Source: Phoronis australis (taxonomy: Eukaryota; Phoronida; Phoronidae). From it: DNA of 64,000 bases. The notes beneath the pieces are model-generated. The model did not search any database and was not told where the DNA came from. It saw only the letters and a program-made list of their open reading frames with translations. This document shows positions 23,738 through 35,000 of the stretch, piece by piece; positions within the stretch are counted from its first letter, which is position 1, and every line of letters begins with the position of its first letter. The DNA lies in the NCBI GenBank assembly GCA_002633005.1, contig NMRA01000140.1:298367-362366 (forward strand), given 5' to 3'. Position numbers and translations under genes: made by a program.

Positions 23738-24108
23738 CTGAAACAAGCAAAAAGTAGAATGTTAACATGTGCATCGCAAATAGTAAAAAGTAAGGGGCGC
23801 ACCTTCCGTGAAGATCCTAAAAGAGGTTTTGAAGATACGGCAGCCGGTGCTTAAGCCTGACGGAGATGACGGCAATATACAGACACATATTTGAGCGCAT
23901 AAAAAGAAGAAGTTTATCAAAAAGTAAGTCCGAGCTTGGTCTGAACTTGCCGGCCAGTAAGGTGTATAAACATTATCATCAAAGTACAGCTAGGAACCAC
24001 TGAGTGTTAAGCTCCAATAGACTTCAAAATTTCGCACTGCCTGAGTAGTTCTGCTCGGCAACTAATCATGAAACTTGTGTCAACATGTAGAGCTAACCAC
24101 CCGTGGAG

Positions 24109-24603
24109 CAGGCGTTTATGCAGCGTAGGTCCTGGGCGTCCAAATGGACGCCCTAGCACTAGTCTGGACGCCCTGGCAAGGACGCCCAATGTATCATTTG
24201 GACGCCCATTGTCAATAGGAACCTTTCAAGTTTGGACTCACACATTGTAATGAATACTAGAAAGCCTCTGAAGGCTCACAGTGGGGGCTCTTTTTTCAAA
24301 GCAGGAAGAAATATGCAATGTATATACAAAGTATATGCATTGTATATTGCTATTTTGACACTTGATTGACAGCATTGTAAAAGTCTTGGTCTACAGTTTT
24401 TTTTAGTAAAAATGCTCACCATAGAAGGCTGTTTTATAACCTTAGATGTAAAAACCTTGATCTATGCATTTTTTGTAAAAAAAATCTGTGTGTTTGAGGG
24501 TATTGCTGGGGGTGGGGGGTCACGCATCGGAATCATGGACGCCCTGGAATATTGGGAACCCTATTTTGGACACCTTATTTTCAAAATCCTGGATAAAGGC
24601 CTG
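24109..24603. mobile_element. 495-bp hAT-like MITE with exact 8-bp target-site duplication
   Basis: The 8-mer CCGTGGAG occurs on both sides (24101-24108 and 24604-24611). Left terminus is CAGGCGTTTATGCAG and the reverse of the right terminus is CAGGCCTTTATCCAG. Eight-base duplication and a CAG-initial TIR are hallmarks of hAT insertions. Near the left end are five GGGCGTCC/GGACGCCC octamers (24134, 24146, 24166, 24180, 24200), with another at 24537. No transposase is encoded. Confidence 0.75.
24314..24345. repeat. AT-rich palindrome
   Basis: CAATGTATATAC and GTATATGCATTG face each other around AAA, forming an imperfect hairpin inside the hAT-like MITE. Confidence 0.4.
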
Positions 24604-24904
24604 CCGTGGAGGCGCATGCAAAATCTGGGAGTCAACTGACACCCACCTCCAAGTTGCAGTCGTTTTAGTGAAAAACAATCTAAACATAATTTTCTTGCAT
24701 AATTCTCTACCTTTTATAACAAAGAAAAGTCTACCATTGTTTTGAAAACAGTATGCTCATGACACACACGTGCCATTTCCAAATTTTTTGTGACACCACT
24801 CGCGGCAGCAAAATTTGCTCTGAATAACGCCAGTTATTCTATGGGAGTAACTGGTTCTCAAATCTATTCTAAACAGCGACCCACCTATACCAATATTACC
24901 AGAA

Positions 24905-25030
24905 ACTAGCCAAAAGGTGACACTATATTTCATGGCACTGGAAGTCGAGGCATAAGATCACTCCACAACTTTAGCAGCAGAATAACAGTAGAACACCTAT
25001 TTTTCCAACACCGGTAAATAATTTAGCTAA
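24905..25030 (+). repeat. Dispersed repeat R1, copy 2
   Basis: Shares AGGTGACACTATATTTCATGG, CTCCACAACTTTAGCAGCAG and TTTTTCCAACACCG with the reversed copy at 15.2-15.4 kb, and the first two parts with copy 3 at 29.03 kb. Confidence 0.6.
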
Positions 25031-25129
25031 AGATGCTACGTCTCATTAAAACTGTGAATATTTAAATTTGAAGCAAGCGCCACCTAGTGACTTCCTGAAG
25101 AACGGTGTGTACAAGTATAATCAGGAAGA

Positions 25130-25400
25130 GGAGCTTCACCGTCTCTACTTGTTCTAGTCAGCCAGCTAGCCGTATGAAGACTATCGTCAAAATACACCTA
25201 GGTACTATACCACAGTGTGCTGAGCTCCGTAAGAGCATGGAATTTTACACAGCCTGGGTAGTTCTGCTCGTCACCTCGTCGTGAAACTTATATCAACATG
25301 TAAAGCCAACGACCAACGGGGGTGCATGCAAAATGTGAAAGTCAATTGACGCTCACCTTGCCCATTGAAGACCAGTTAAAAACAATCTAATACTGAACAG
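25130..25400 (+). repeat. Dispersed repeat R2, copy 2 (uninterrupted)
   Basis: Diverged direct copy of 23925-24690 without the MITE; it gives the pre-insertion form of the CCGTGGAG target region. Confidence 0.6.
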
Positions 25401-26122
25401 TGGCCAAATGATTTCTTGGTTTGGTGGTTCAACTGGTTTGCTTATCCTTTGGATTTTGCTGGATGTTTATTTATTCATTCATTTATTCACTGCATCCTTG
25501 TAGTAGAGTGAGTTTAGCCTTAGGCAGTGTTTTGGTTCTGTAATTGAATAACAATTCATTCACCATATACCTGTACAGTCTGTTCTCCACCTGTGTCACC
25601 TGACTGGAATATTGTGAACATTTGTCTTTCGTCTAAGAGAATGGTTAAGAGAATAAACCAAAACATCCATCAATATGTCATTATGTTAACATATGCGCTG
25701 ATTTTAAAGTTCATATTTTGGACAAAAACAAATGTGATCACTAGAAACGCTTGTGTCGTATACACTTTAGAGCAACAAGTCTGAGGAATCTCCCAAGCGA
25801 GTACTTTTTCCATTAGGTGACTGCTCTCCCGCCTTGGGGTGAGTTGAGACTGTTTATGATTCGTCTCATGTGTTCTGGATGTGCTGGCATTCTGAACGCT
25901 ATTTATTTTATGGCACTTCTGTACTTAACGCAGATATGCATAAAATTCTCTGTTTCCAGGGGAAGTGTTCTTGTCGTTCGAACACAATTGGACTACTTAG
26001 CAGTGACTTTGTTTCGGGTAAGGGAGGATGTTTTTTTATTTGTTGAATGATGTTGATTCCAGGGTGGGCCCCACGCTTTTTTAAAATGTTGTAATCATCA
26101 ACATCATCCGTCCTTAATATTT
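25401..26122. other. No gene recognised
   Basis: AT-rich, short frames only; nothing supported. Confidence 0.4.
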
Positions 26123-26130
26123 CTGTGATG

Positions 26131-28788
26131 CAGGGCTCAACATAACGAGCTACAGGTCACATTTGCGACCTGAAATTTGGAAATGCGAGCTAAGATTTTT
26201 GTCAGCTCATATCAAGACGCAAAATGCGACCTGGAATTTCCAACGAATGCGAGCTGAGTTTTTACACTTCTCAGCAGACACCTGGCAAATATAAAGCAAC
26301 TCTTGTTAATCCAACCGTTATTTGGTTGTTGCCAAATCCAAGTTCAAACAAACACTAACCAAGAACAGCCCTCCCGATGACTTGTAAGCAAGTCGCGTAA
26401 ACATGAGATATGAAGAATCGATCTTTGACACATTTCATTGGCTAAAATTTTCGGCCAATTTTACAAATTTCTGGATTAGCCGAAGAAAGTTTCTGCCACT
26501 GCATAACATGTGAAAAACCGTCACAAAAGAGCAGTGTTTCTACGAATTCTTAAGCGATCAACTTACCAAACATTTGGTGTCAACAAATACGTTAATTTTT
26601 CACGCAAGATGTCCTTATTACATGTACCAAATATCCACGACAATATCCCTGATCGCACTGCGGCCCTGCCGGTCGGTCCCGTTGCTAGCGCGCAAGCGAT
26701 ACCATGACTTGATGGGCGTCTCGTTTTTATCACATAAGACAGTAAAAGTGAAAATGGCAACCCCATTAATCGCCAATCGACAGTCACGTCTTTACTTTCA
26801 GTTGCCACGAAATTCTCAAGCTCCTTTACTTGTTTCTGATTTGTCTTTCACATGTTGTTGCCAACATAAAGTGTAGGCCTACAACAGCGATTCAAGTGCG
26901 TGAACTCACGCGTGCGTACCACTTCAAAGCTGCACATCAAAAGAGAACAGCGACAGTCCTAAATGAAAGAGTATACCGGCTTGTCTCTGTTAAGTACCCA
27001 GTGGTTTTTTGAAAATGAACTCATAGATTCCCGGCCGTTATAAAAGACCTGATGCTTTACGATATTCCCCGGGACCGAAATATTTCATGTTCCGATGTTT
27101 CCCGAGGTCGATGTTCCCTAAACCCTACATTCTATGCCCGTAGCCAGCTGTTTCAACTAAATGGGTACTAGATGCAAAATTGTGGTTAGCGAACTTTTTA
27201 TTCTTCTCTTCAAAGACCCACCCCACGGCAACTTTTCATTCCCCAGACCACCGTCGCCGTAAAATGTTCAGACTCCAACAGAAACAATCTTGTTCCGGCT
27301 AAAACGGGCAATTACAAACAATATTATTCCAGGTGGCTAAATAGGGTACAGTGTAGGTGGTAACGATTTCCAGAAAGTCACCCCTACTAGATGGAGTTTG
27401 CCTCGCAACATCGTATTATTATAGCGTTTTTTACCATTGCAGTCTTTTAATATCTTATCATCGCAAACACTCGATCAGGTAAACGACTAATGCTCACAGA
27501 CAAGTCCACTTCCTACCTTTGAAGTGTTTCATAAGCGCTCACTGATCTACTAAGCGTTCCCCCTCAACTTTTGAGAATTTCCAATTAAGCGCCCACGGTT
27601 CAAGCTAGCGCCCATCATAGCGCACTACAAACGACCGCGCGTGGTTTAAAATTAACATGCAGCCTACACGGTGTGTCACTCTCATTTTACCAGGGAGGGG
27701 CTCAGGCCCAATTTGGCGAATTGGGCAAAAAATACCTGCCCCAGTGAAATAATAAGTAAACGAGACAAAAGTCCACAAAGTCCACAGCGGATGCACGATT
27801 GGTTGGCCTGAACCAAGTGGCCCCGTTTTTTTAGTCCTCATTGATTTTTTTCAGTAAAAGGTCCGCACATCGAAGAATTCGAGCCCCATATACATGTACT
27901 TTAGGCTGGGTGCGTGCATGTTTACACAACACATTCAGTTTACAAAAACCGTCTTTTCTCAATATTATGTAAAACCAAATCCCGGCTTTGTTTTATGCCT
28001 CCGAAAGAAAGTTATCACTACTGACATGCGTGTCGTTTTGTGACTCACCTATTTTTCCTGTACTTGGAAGGTATTGAGGAGCAAACTCACCAAACCCGAT
28101 GGAAACCCGCGCGGAGGGAGTCGGGAATTATTTCAAGGCTATTGATTTCATGGAAAACTAATTATTGAGTACGTAAACAGCACAAGTACCACATTTTTGT
28201 TGTGAAAGTTGTACCGAACTGTTCCCGCGCATCCAAATAGGTCATTCGGTTAGTGCATCGTTTCACGGATTTTTTTCGACATGTTGTTTTTCAAACGTCA
28301 AGTTAAGTGGCAAAATTTGGGCTGCGAACAAAAAGTGGAGAGAATTTGCACTCCCGAGTGAGTTTGGTTGTTTAATGACTTTGATGAAAGCCAGTAGCAG
28401 ATAAGACCTAGCAAAATACTTTTTCAACGGGTATTTTCTCCCTTTTCACATAGAAAATTTTGCTACACTTAGAGAGCACTGATTCAACTTCCCCATCGGC
28501 AACTTGCCTTGCGCTCTAGAGCCTTTCAATGGCGATCATGTAACGCCGTACGTGCATGAACGAACTCAATTTTGCAATCTGAAATTTGTGAGTATTTAAC
28601 ACTGCAGGTACTAGAGAATAATCTAAATATTTTGTCGATGATCTAAAAAATCAATTTTGGCGGGGAAAAATGGCGGGAAAATTTCGCGACCTGGCATCAC
28701 CAATGGGTGCTGGATTTTGAAAATGCGACCTGGGATTTTGACTAAATCGCAAAATGCGACCTGGCAATTTTAATAGCGTCAAGCCCTG
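26131..28788. mobile_element. 2.66 kb non-autonomous hAT-like transposon
   Basis: Left terminus CAGGGCTCAAC and reverse of right terminus CAGGGCTTGAC are the classic hAT type. Both ends then carry several copies of a GCGACCTG / CAGGTCGC motif in an ..AAATGCGACCTG.. context. CTGTGATG lies just left (26123-26130) and again at 28786-28793. There it overlaps the last three bases of the element, compatible with an 8-bp target duplication that later lost three bases. Internal frames are short and show no transposase motifs. Confidence 0.65.
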
Positions 28789-29028
28789 TGATGCCATGTG
28801 ATTTGTAAATTTTATCGTTCCCCGGATGTTTGTTTGATTTATACTGCTGTTGGGAGGCTGCTGGCAGTCTTTCAGTGTGCAATCAGGCTGTCAGGTACGA
28901 ATACCGCGATTGCGTTTTATTCAAACTGTGGTAGCTGTGTTTAAACTGGTGAGTACTTCTAGGAGCCTAAAGCTAGTGAACTAGAGTAGTAATACAACAG
29001 AGGACAAAAGAAAATGACCATTAGGTGA

Positions 29029-29225
29029 AACAATATTTCATGGTGCTGAAAGCTGGCGCAAAAGACCACACCAAAACTTTAGCAGCAGAATAAATAGTTT
29101 AATTTGAAAGGAGTGTACTGTGTAGTTATCAATGACACTAATTTTGAGTCAGATTTTATTTAGGTCATTTTTTACCCACAACGCTGCAAAGCTCTGTATT
29201 TATTAGTACAGCTTTGCACCAACAC
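29029..29225 (+). repeat. Dispersed repeat R1, copy 3
   Basis: Aligns with the reversed copy 1. Shared anchors are ACTTTAGCAGCAGAATAA, GACACTAATTTTGAGTCAGA and the hairpin TGCAAAGCTCTGTA..TACAGCTTTGCA at about 29186-29217. Confidence 0.6.
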
Positions 29226-29309
29226 TGCAATTCTGCATTACTACCACAGGCACAGCACGCAGTAGCAGTCTAGCACTGGCACTGCCACTGGGCCCAGCTA
29301 GAGCATTAG

Positions 29310-29825
29310 TAGGGTGAGCAAACCAATATGGCGGAAATTCAGCAAGAGCGAAATTTTGCCATTTTTCATGATTTTCACAAGCTCATATCTATTAGCATAC
29401 TAAGTGGTGGAAAATGAAAAGTATGTCAGTGAAATATTTAATTTTTCTTCTTTCTATTGATATCCATTACAAAAAATTTGGACATTAATGAGTATTTTTA
29501 AAAAATGAAGTAAAGCGAGCACTTCACAAATTTTTCACTCACCGGCAAATTCTTGTGACTTTCAGTAGGGGTCAGACTTTCAGCTGTTAAATGGCCGTTA
29601 CTTAACCGATTTTAATGATATTTATGTCAAATTGTTTGCTACAAAATTCTGCTTTCAACCCTGAGTGTACACTTTTTATATTTTTGACAAAAATATGAGA
29701 AAATGTACTTTTTTAAATTTACTNTGAAAAATTCAAAAAGTTTTATAAACGGCATGTCTAAAGCTATCATTTAACACTCTTCTCAAGTGTTTCTGATGAA
29801 ATTTGTATTTGGGTTTGCTCACCCT
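29310..29825. mobile_element. ~515-bp MITE with 8-bp target-site duplication
   Basis: The 14-base perfect inverted termini AGGGTGAGCAAACC / GGTTTGCTCACCCT enclose non-coding AT-rich DNA. AGCATTAG flanks both ends (29302-29309 and 29826-29833). The 8-bp duplication favours a hAT-like (or P-like) mover. The ambiguous base at 29724 lies inside. Confidence 0.75.
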
Positions 29826-30239
29826 AGCATTAGAGACAGAGTAGAGTAGAGGTGGTCACTGTCTAACGTCTTTACTGATTTGTTCGTAACCAAGACAAAA
29901 CTCACGGTGGATGATATACTTCGTCGCATGTTCGTAGAATTCCTCTCTTGCATATCACATTTGTATTGGCTATTCTGCATGCAGTGAGTAAAAAACACGG
30001 TGCCCGTCTCAGCACAATCATTTCGCTCACCCAAAATAACAAAAATGGCCGCTTGCTTATATCTCGAAATTTCTCGAAGTGCTGGATTAAAAATCGTAAA
30101 AGACACACAAATATATTTAATTCCATACGAACAATCACTTATATTCTTTTTAAGTACAAAATTTCCTGTTTAACATGGAAATATGTTAAAAATAAAAATA
30201 AAATATATATTTACTGACCGACACAAGAGGGCACTTCCA

Positions 30240-30356
30240 TCCCTAGCGACGTCCTTTTGATTAGAGTTGTTTATCGGGTGTAAAATCTATTCAAGGCTCA
30301 GATTTTATTGTTAAAACCCTGTTCTTACTCTTTACTAGCCAATCCAGTCAATGTGG
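30240..30356 (+). other. Candidate 5'-UTR exon of the VWA-DUF4537 gene
   Basis: CAATGTG|GTAAGTA at 30356/30357 is a near-perfect splice donor. The coding exon that follows has a strong acceptor (CTCTTTCCAG at 30994-31003) and about 52 bases of UTR before its ATG, so an upstream non-coding exon is needed. The 5' end is not determined. Confidence 0.4.
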
Positions 30357-31055
30357 TAAGTACAATACACCATTTTCACAATGTCTGAGATCCATTTTAA
30401 TCAAGTTTTATGGTTCCGCGTCAATTTTTAAACTTCTTCTGACTTGAGGAGTGTTTCACTGTTTTAATTCATGATTAAGCAAGACGGTCAGGCATGGTTG
30501 TTTGGACGTAAGTTGTGTGCGTTTCTTTCAAATTAAAATCTTTTTGCTTCTAATTAGAAAAGGTACTATAGGCATAGGCTTTTTTCCTATCTTAGTTAAT
30601 ACTTAAGGGGTGTTTTAATTTATTTGTCTTAATTACCTCGGTAGAGTGCTACAAGTCAAAAGCTACCTGCTCAATTCCATAATCTTTTTGATACCTGTTT
30701 CAAAGCGCGGAGGGGACATTATTGGTCTTACAGGTGAAAACCGAATTTTTGGAATTATTTGTTGACGTGGTTTGGTAATATTCCTATTCTGGGATTCTCA
30801 TTTGATGGTAAAAGTAATTATCTTGTACATCATGTGGCTAATTTGGGATTTACTTGCAAATTTGTATGTGCTCATAGTCATAGAAAATACCGATTAATAC
30901 ATATATATAAGTATACATTTTACTGTCATTGATACTTACCAGTACTTTGTGTTAATTATCAAACATTAACAAATTTAAGAATATTATTTTTGTCTCTTTC
31001 CAGTTGATCACTATTTCTCGATCTGTTCAGGGTTCCCGCTTTGGATCAATTGAAG

Positions 31056-32084
31056 ATGGCTGACCCGATGTCAGTCAAGGGTATACCGACCATGTTTGGA
31101 GAAATCTCGGAGAGGAATGTTTGTTTCCTAATTGATACCTCTGGCAGCATGTACACTAGTATTGAGGTTGTGAAGGAACACCTAGTGGAAGCTTTGTTGA
31201 AGCACGCGTGTACACATAAGGATGCCATGTTTAATATTGTTGAGTTCAATTCTGAGGTTTCTCAGTGGGCTGACAAGATGGTCAGTTGTACGGCAGACAC
31301 TGTAAAAATTGCTGCTGACTGGATACAGAAGCTGCATGCTAAAACAGGGACTAACACGCAGGATGCGTTGTTAACAGCGTTCTGTGATCCGGGCTGTGAA
31401 GCTGTTTACTTGGTGACCGATGGACTACCTGATCAAAATCCTGAGGATATTTTGGACCATGTTGCCTATGCCAGTCAAAATAGACCTGTTCACTGTATAT
31501 ACTTAACTGGCACTAATTCAGAAACTCGGGCAACAGAGTTCTTACGTGACTTAGCTCACGAGACTTACGGCTCATTCCACATTGTGACGATAACAAACCA
31601 CGGATGTGTTGATCGCGTCACTCCCGTTTACAGGTCTGATCACACAGCGAAGCGCATTCTCCGTACAACACAGGGTGCCATCATTCCAAACGAGAAGAAC
31701 TGTTCTGTCACTACCACGTTACTGGCTGACCCTCTTGACACCGTAGAGATCGCACCTGAGCTTATGGCTCCCAGGGTGTACCTGAAGGACGGGGTACCTA
31801 TATACCACCCCGCGTACCCATATCTGGATCCCTACTTATACCCTTATCACGGTGTGTGGCCCCACTATCCCTATCACTATTGGCCTCACCTACGAAGTGC
31901 ACCCTACTACAACTGGGCACGTTACAGACCTGCTAAAGCTTGGCTTCAAGAACAGAAGAAGATCATTGACACATCGAACAACATTGCCTTTTCACCAGCT
32001 GCTGGGTCTCTCCTAGTTGACAAACAAGTTTTAGCTCGCCGGGCTGATGACGGCTTCTACTACACTGGCAGAGTGCAGAGTCAG
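31056..32084 (+). CDS. VWA-DUF4537 gene, coding exon 1
   Basis: Start ATG 31056; donor GTTGGT after 32084; ends phase 0. Holds the whole VWA domain, the Tyr/Pro/His linker and the start of the DUF4537 region. Confidence 0.82.
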
Positions 32085-35000
32085 GTTGGTTATTGATAAA
32101 GTCTTATTGACATAATATTGGTGATCTTTGGCTGTTGGTTCACTACCTTTTTTATTTTTTAGTTCATTTTAAATCATAACGCAAAATGTCAGTAATGTCA
32201 TCACGACGATCTGACATCACATAGCTGACATATTTGCTTCTATTTGAATTGCCCAACCATTCTTGCTGTGTGTGCAATTATTGCATTGTACGTATGTGTG
32301 GCTGGTGGTGGACCTAAGTTTAGAGACTTATTTACATGTGTTGATCTGAATTTCCAAATTTTTTATGTGTCCTGGAATTTTAACTGTATGTGTGTTGAGG
32401 GTCAAGGACAGAATAATGGGTTGTGAGTATTATATTACATGGAGCCATCATGCATTCTCTTAAGATCCATTCAATTGTATGGTAAATATAGCCTTGATAA
32501 TTTTTTACCCTTCCCAGTCACAAAAAGGGCACTGAATTATGCGAAGCATAATTTTCCTTTACTCGTTTCAGCTGAGTACGGATAAATTTCTAGTCGAACT
32601 CGGTCCCACAAAGCATGGTAAATATACAGACTCTGCTTATCAAGAAACATTTGTCTATGACATCATCTCTAAGAGCGATGCCATGCGTCATGCTATAGTG
32701 GCGGGTGACAAGGTATTGGCACCCTGGGAACCGGAGGGGGAGAGGTATTGCCCAGGTGTGGTCCTGGAGGGGTCAGAGAAACGAGCCGCAGAAGGTAAGT
32801 ATAAGACATGGAACACAGTCTGATGGCTTGCATACAATTTGACCGCATTTGGGATTGGTCTTGAGTTTACAGTTGTTAAATTTTATCCAAACTTATTTAT
32901 TTAGGATGTTTGGAGGTGAACACAAGTTCCATGTTATAAATCATATCATATTGATGTTCACTGAAACATTTTTATTACCTGAACGTTATTGCTTACGCCG
33001 CGTCCATTTAATTTTTATATTTTTTTAAGCTTATTGCGAAGCAGAGCTATGTGTTGGATGATATCAGCGTGCCTGTCAATTTGTTTTAATTGATGTGTAA
33101 GCTAGATTGTCTGTGTACAATTGAAACTTATAAAGATTAACCTTTTTGTAGGAGGTGGTGAGGACCGTGAACTGTCTGTCTCCTTTGTCATTGGCAAAAG
33201 TGCTAAAGTTCCTTTCAATACAGCAGTATGGCTTCCTTTGGAACTATATGAAAGACTTAGCTTAGAGTTAAAAATGCCTAAAGGTGNCCTGGGAACCTGA
33301 GGGGGAGAGGTATTGCCCAGGTGTGGTTCTGGAGGGGTCAGAGAAACGAGCCGCAGAAGGTAAGTATAAGACATGAAACACAGTCTGATGGCTTGCATAC
33401 AATTTGACCGCATTTGGGATTGGTCTTGAGTTTACAGTTGTTAAATTTTATCCAAACTTATTTATTTAGGATGTTTGGAGGTGAACACAAGTTTCATGTT
33501 ATAAATCATATCATATTGATGTTCACTGAAACACTTTTATTACCTGAACGTTATTGCTTACGCCGCGTCCATTTAATTTTTATATTTTTTTAAGCTTATT
33601 GCGAAGCAGAGCTATGTGTTGGATGATATCAGCGTGCCTGTCAATTTGTTTTAATTGATGTTTAAGCTAGATTGTCTGTGTACAAATGAAACTTATAAAG
33701 ATTAACCTTTTTGTAGGAGGTGGTGAGGACCATGAACTGTCCGTCTCCTTTGTCATTGGCAAAAGTGCTAAAGTTCCTTTCAATACAGCAGTATGGCTTC
33801 CTTTGGAACTATATGAAAGACTCAGCTTAGAGTTAAAAATGCCTAAAGGTGCGAGAAAGACTTTGGAATCGTTGGAGAGCTACCCAGAAAGATCTCTTCC
33901 CGGTTACCCAGCCACTGAGACCAAAAGATCGCCAGAGGCATACGAAGGCCCACAACCAGTCACCATCGGTCCATCAACCCTCGTCTACGACCATGGCCAA
34001 TACTACCACCCAGACTACATACCCATCACTCCCGTCATGTTTAAACACCAGAAGAAGAAGAGCGCTGTCACTGCTGCTGAGTTGGATAAGTTAGTGCCAG
34101 GCACACACATGACTGAGAATGAGCTGAATGAGAAGGTTATGTCTCAACTGATGGAGCACAAGATGAGGTTAGAAGGGAAGAAGGACCGATTGGAGAATGA
34201 TATAAGAATTTTGAAGCGGGAGAAAATGAAAAAGGAGAACTCGTTGCGGAAATCTGTCGAGTTTGATTTGAGTAGGGACGAAGTGGGATATGAGAGAGAT
34301 CTAGATTTTTACGATTTGGAAACTCAGGATTCGGGAATGGGACTGTCGCTGACTGACACGGAGGATGTCTCGACTCAGACTCGGAGCACAGATATCTCAT
34401 TAGGCGAGAAGAAGAGAAAGAAGGTAAAGAAAGAGCCGTGGAGATATTGGAGAAGTGATCCTAGCCCGTCTCTGTTGAAGGAGACTATGCATGAGCCGTA
34501 TAAGGAGACTGCTGTCGAAGCTCCCCTAGAGAACAGAGACATTACTGTTGGACCTTACGGGGGTGTGTACGCCATATTTGTTTAATGTTTACAATGTGTA
34601 CTTGGCATTTGTTGGTAATAAGGTTTATTCAGTTGCACTTACGGTAGTTTTTCCAAGTTCTGAATTGAATTAATTTGTTTTGCGTGTTTTTACGCAAATA
34701 TCTTTCTCTCCCGGCTTTTAATATTTTTTTAACATTGTTGTATTTTGGTTTCTGGTGTGTGAAGGAATTTTGAAAGTCTGTTGTTAATAGTTCGACATGC
34801 ATATACATTAAGGTAATCTCACTGAAGCCATTTCGTGTATGTTCAACAGTTCAGTGGAGCAATTCAGCCTTTGGGTATGTTGACCACATGGCCCGTAGTA
34901 AATACGACCGAGAAGTGCTTGAGAAGATGATTCATGAGCCACGCCCACCAACCGTAAACAAACAAGCNTAAAGAAAGAGCCGTGGAGATATTGGAGAAGT

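Larger units (their letters stand above)
23925..24690 (+). repeat. Dispersed repeat R2, copy 1, split by a hAT-like MITE
   Basis: 23925-24108 and 24604-24690 together align to R2 copy 2 at 25130-25400. Shared anchors are GTAGTTCTGCTCG, TCAACATGTA and, after the insertion, GCATGCAAAATSTG and AAAAACAATCTAA. The interruption at 24109-24603 is a younger insertion. Confidence 0.65.

Noticed and set aside
24007-24189. Minus-strand 60-codon frame with a mitochondrial-presequence-like start, upstream of the NDUFB2 exons
   Set aside because: Most of it lies in the GGACGCCC subrepeats of a hAT-like MITE, and it has no donor in the required phase.
26563-26808. Minus-strand frame ending at a good GTAAGT donor in a phase compatible with NDUFB2
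   Set aside because: It has no ATG start, no presequence character and lies inside a hAT-like transposon; compatible phase is a one-in-three chance.
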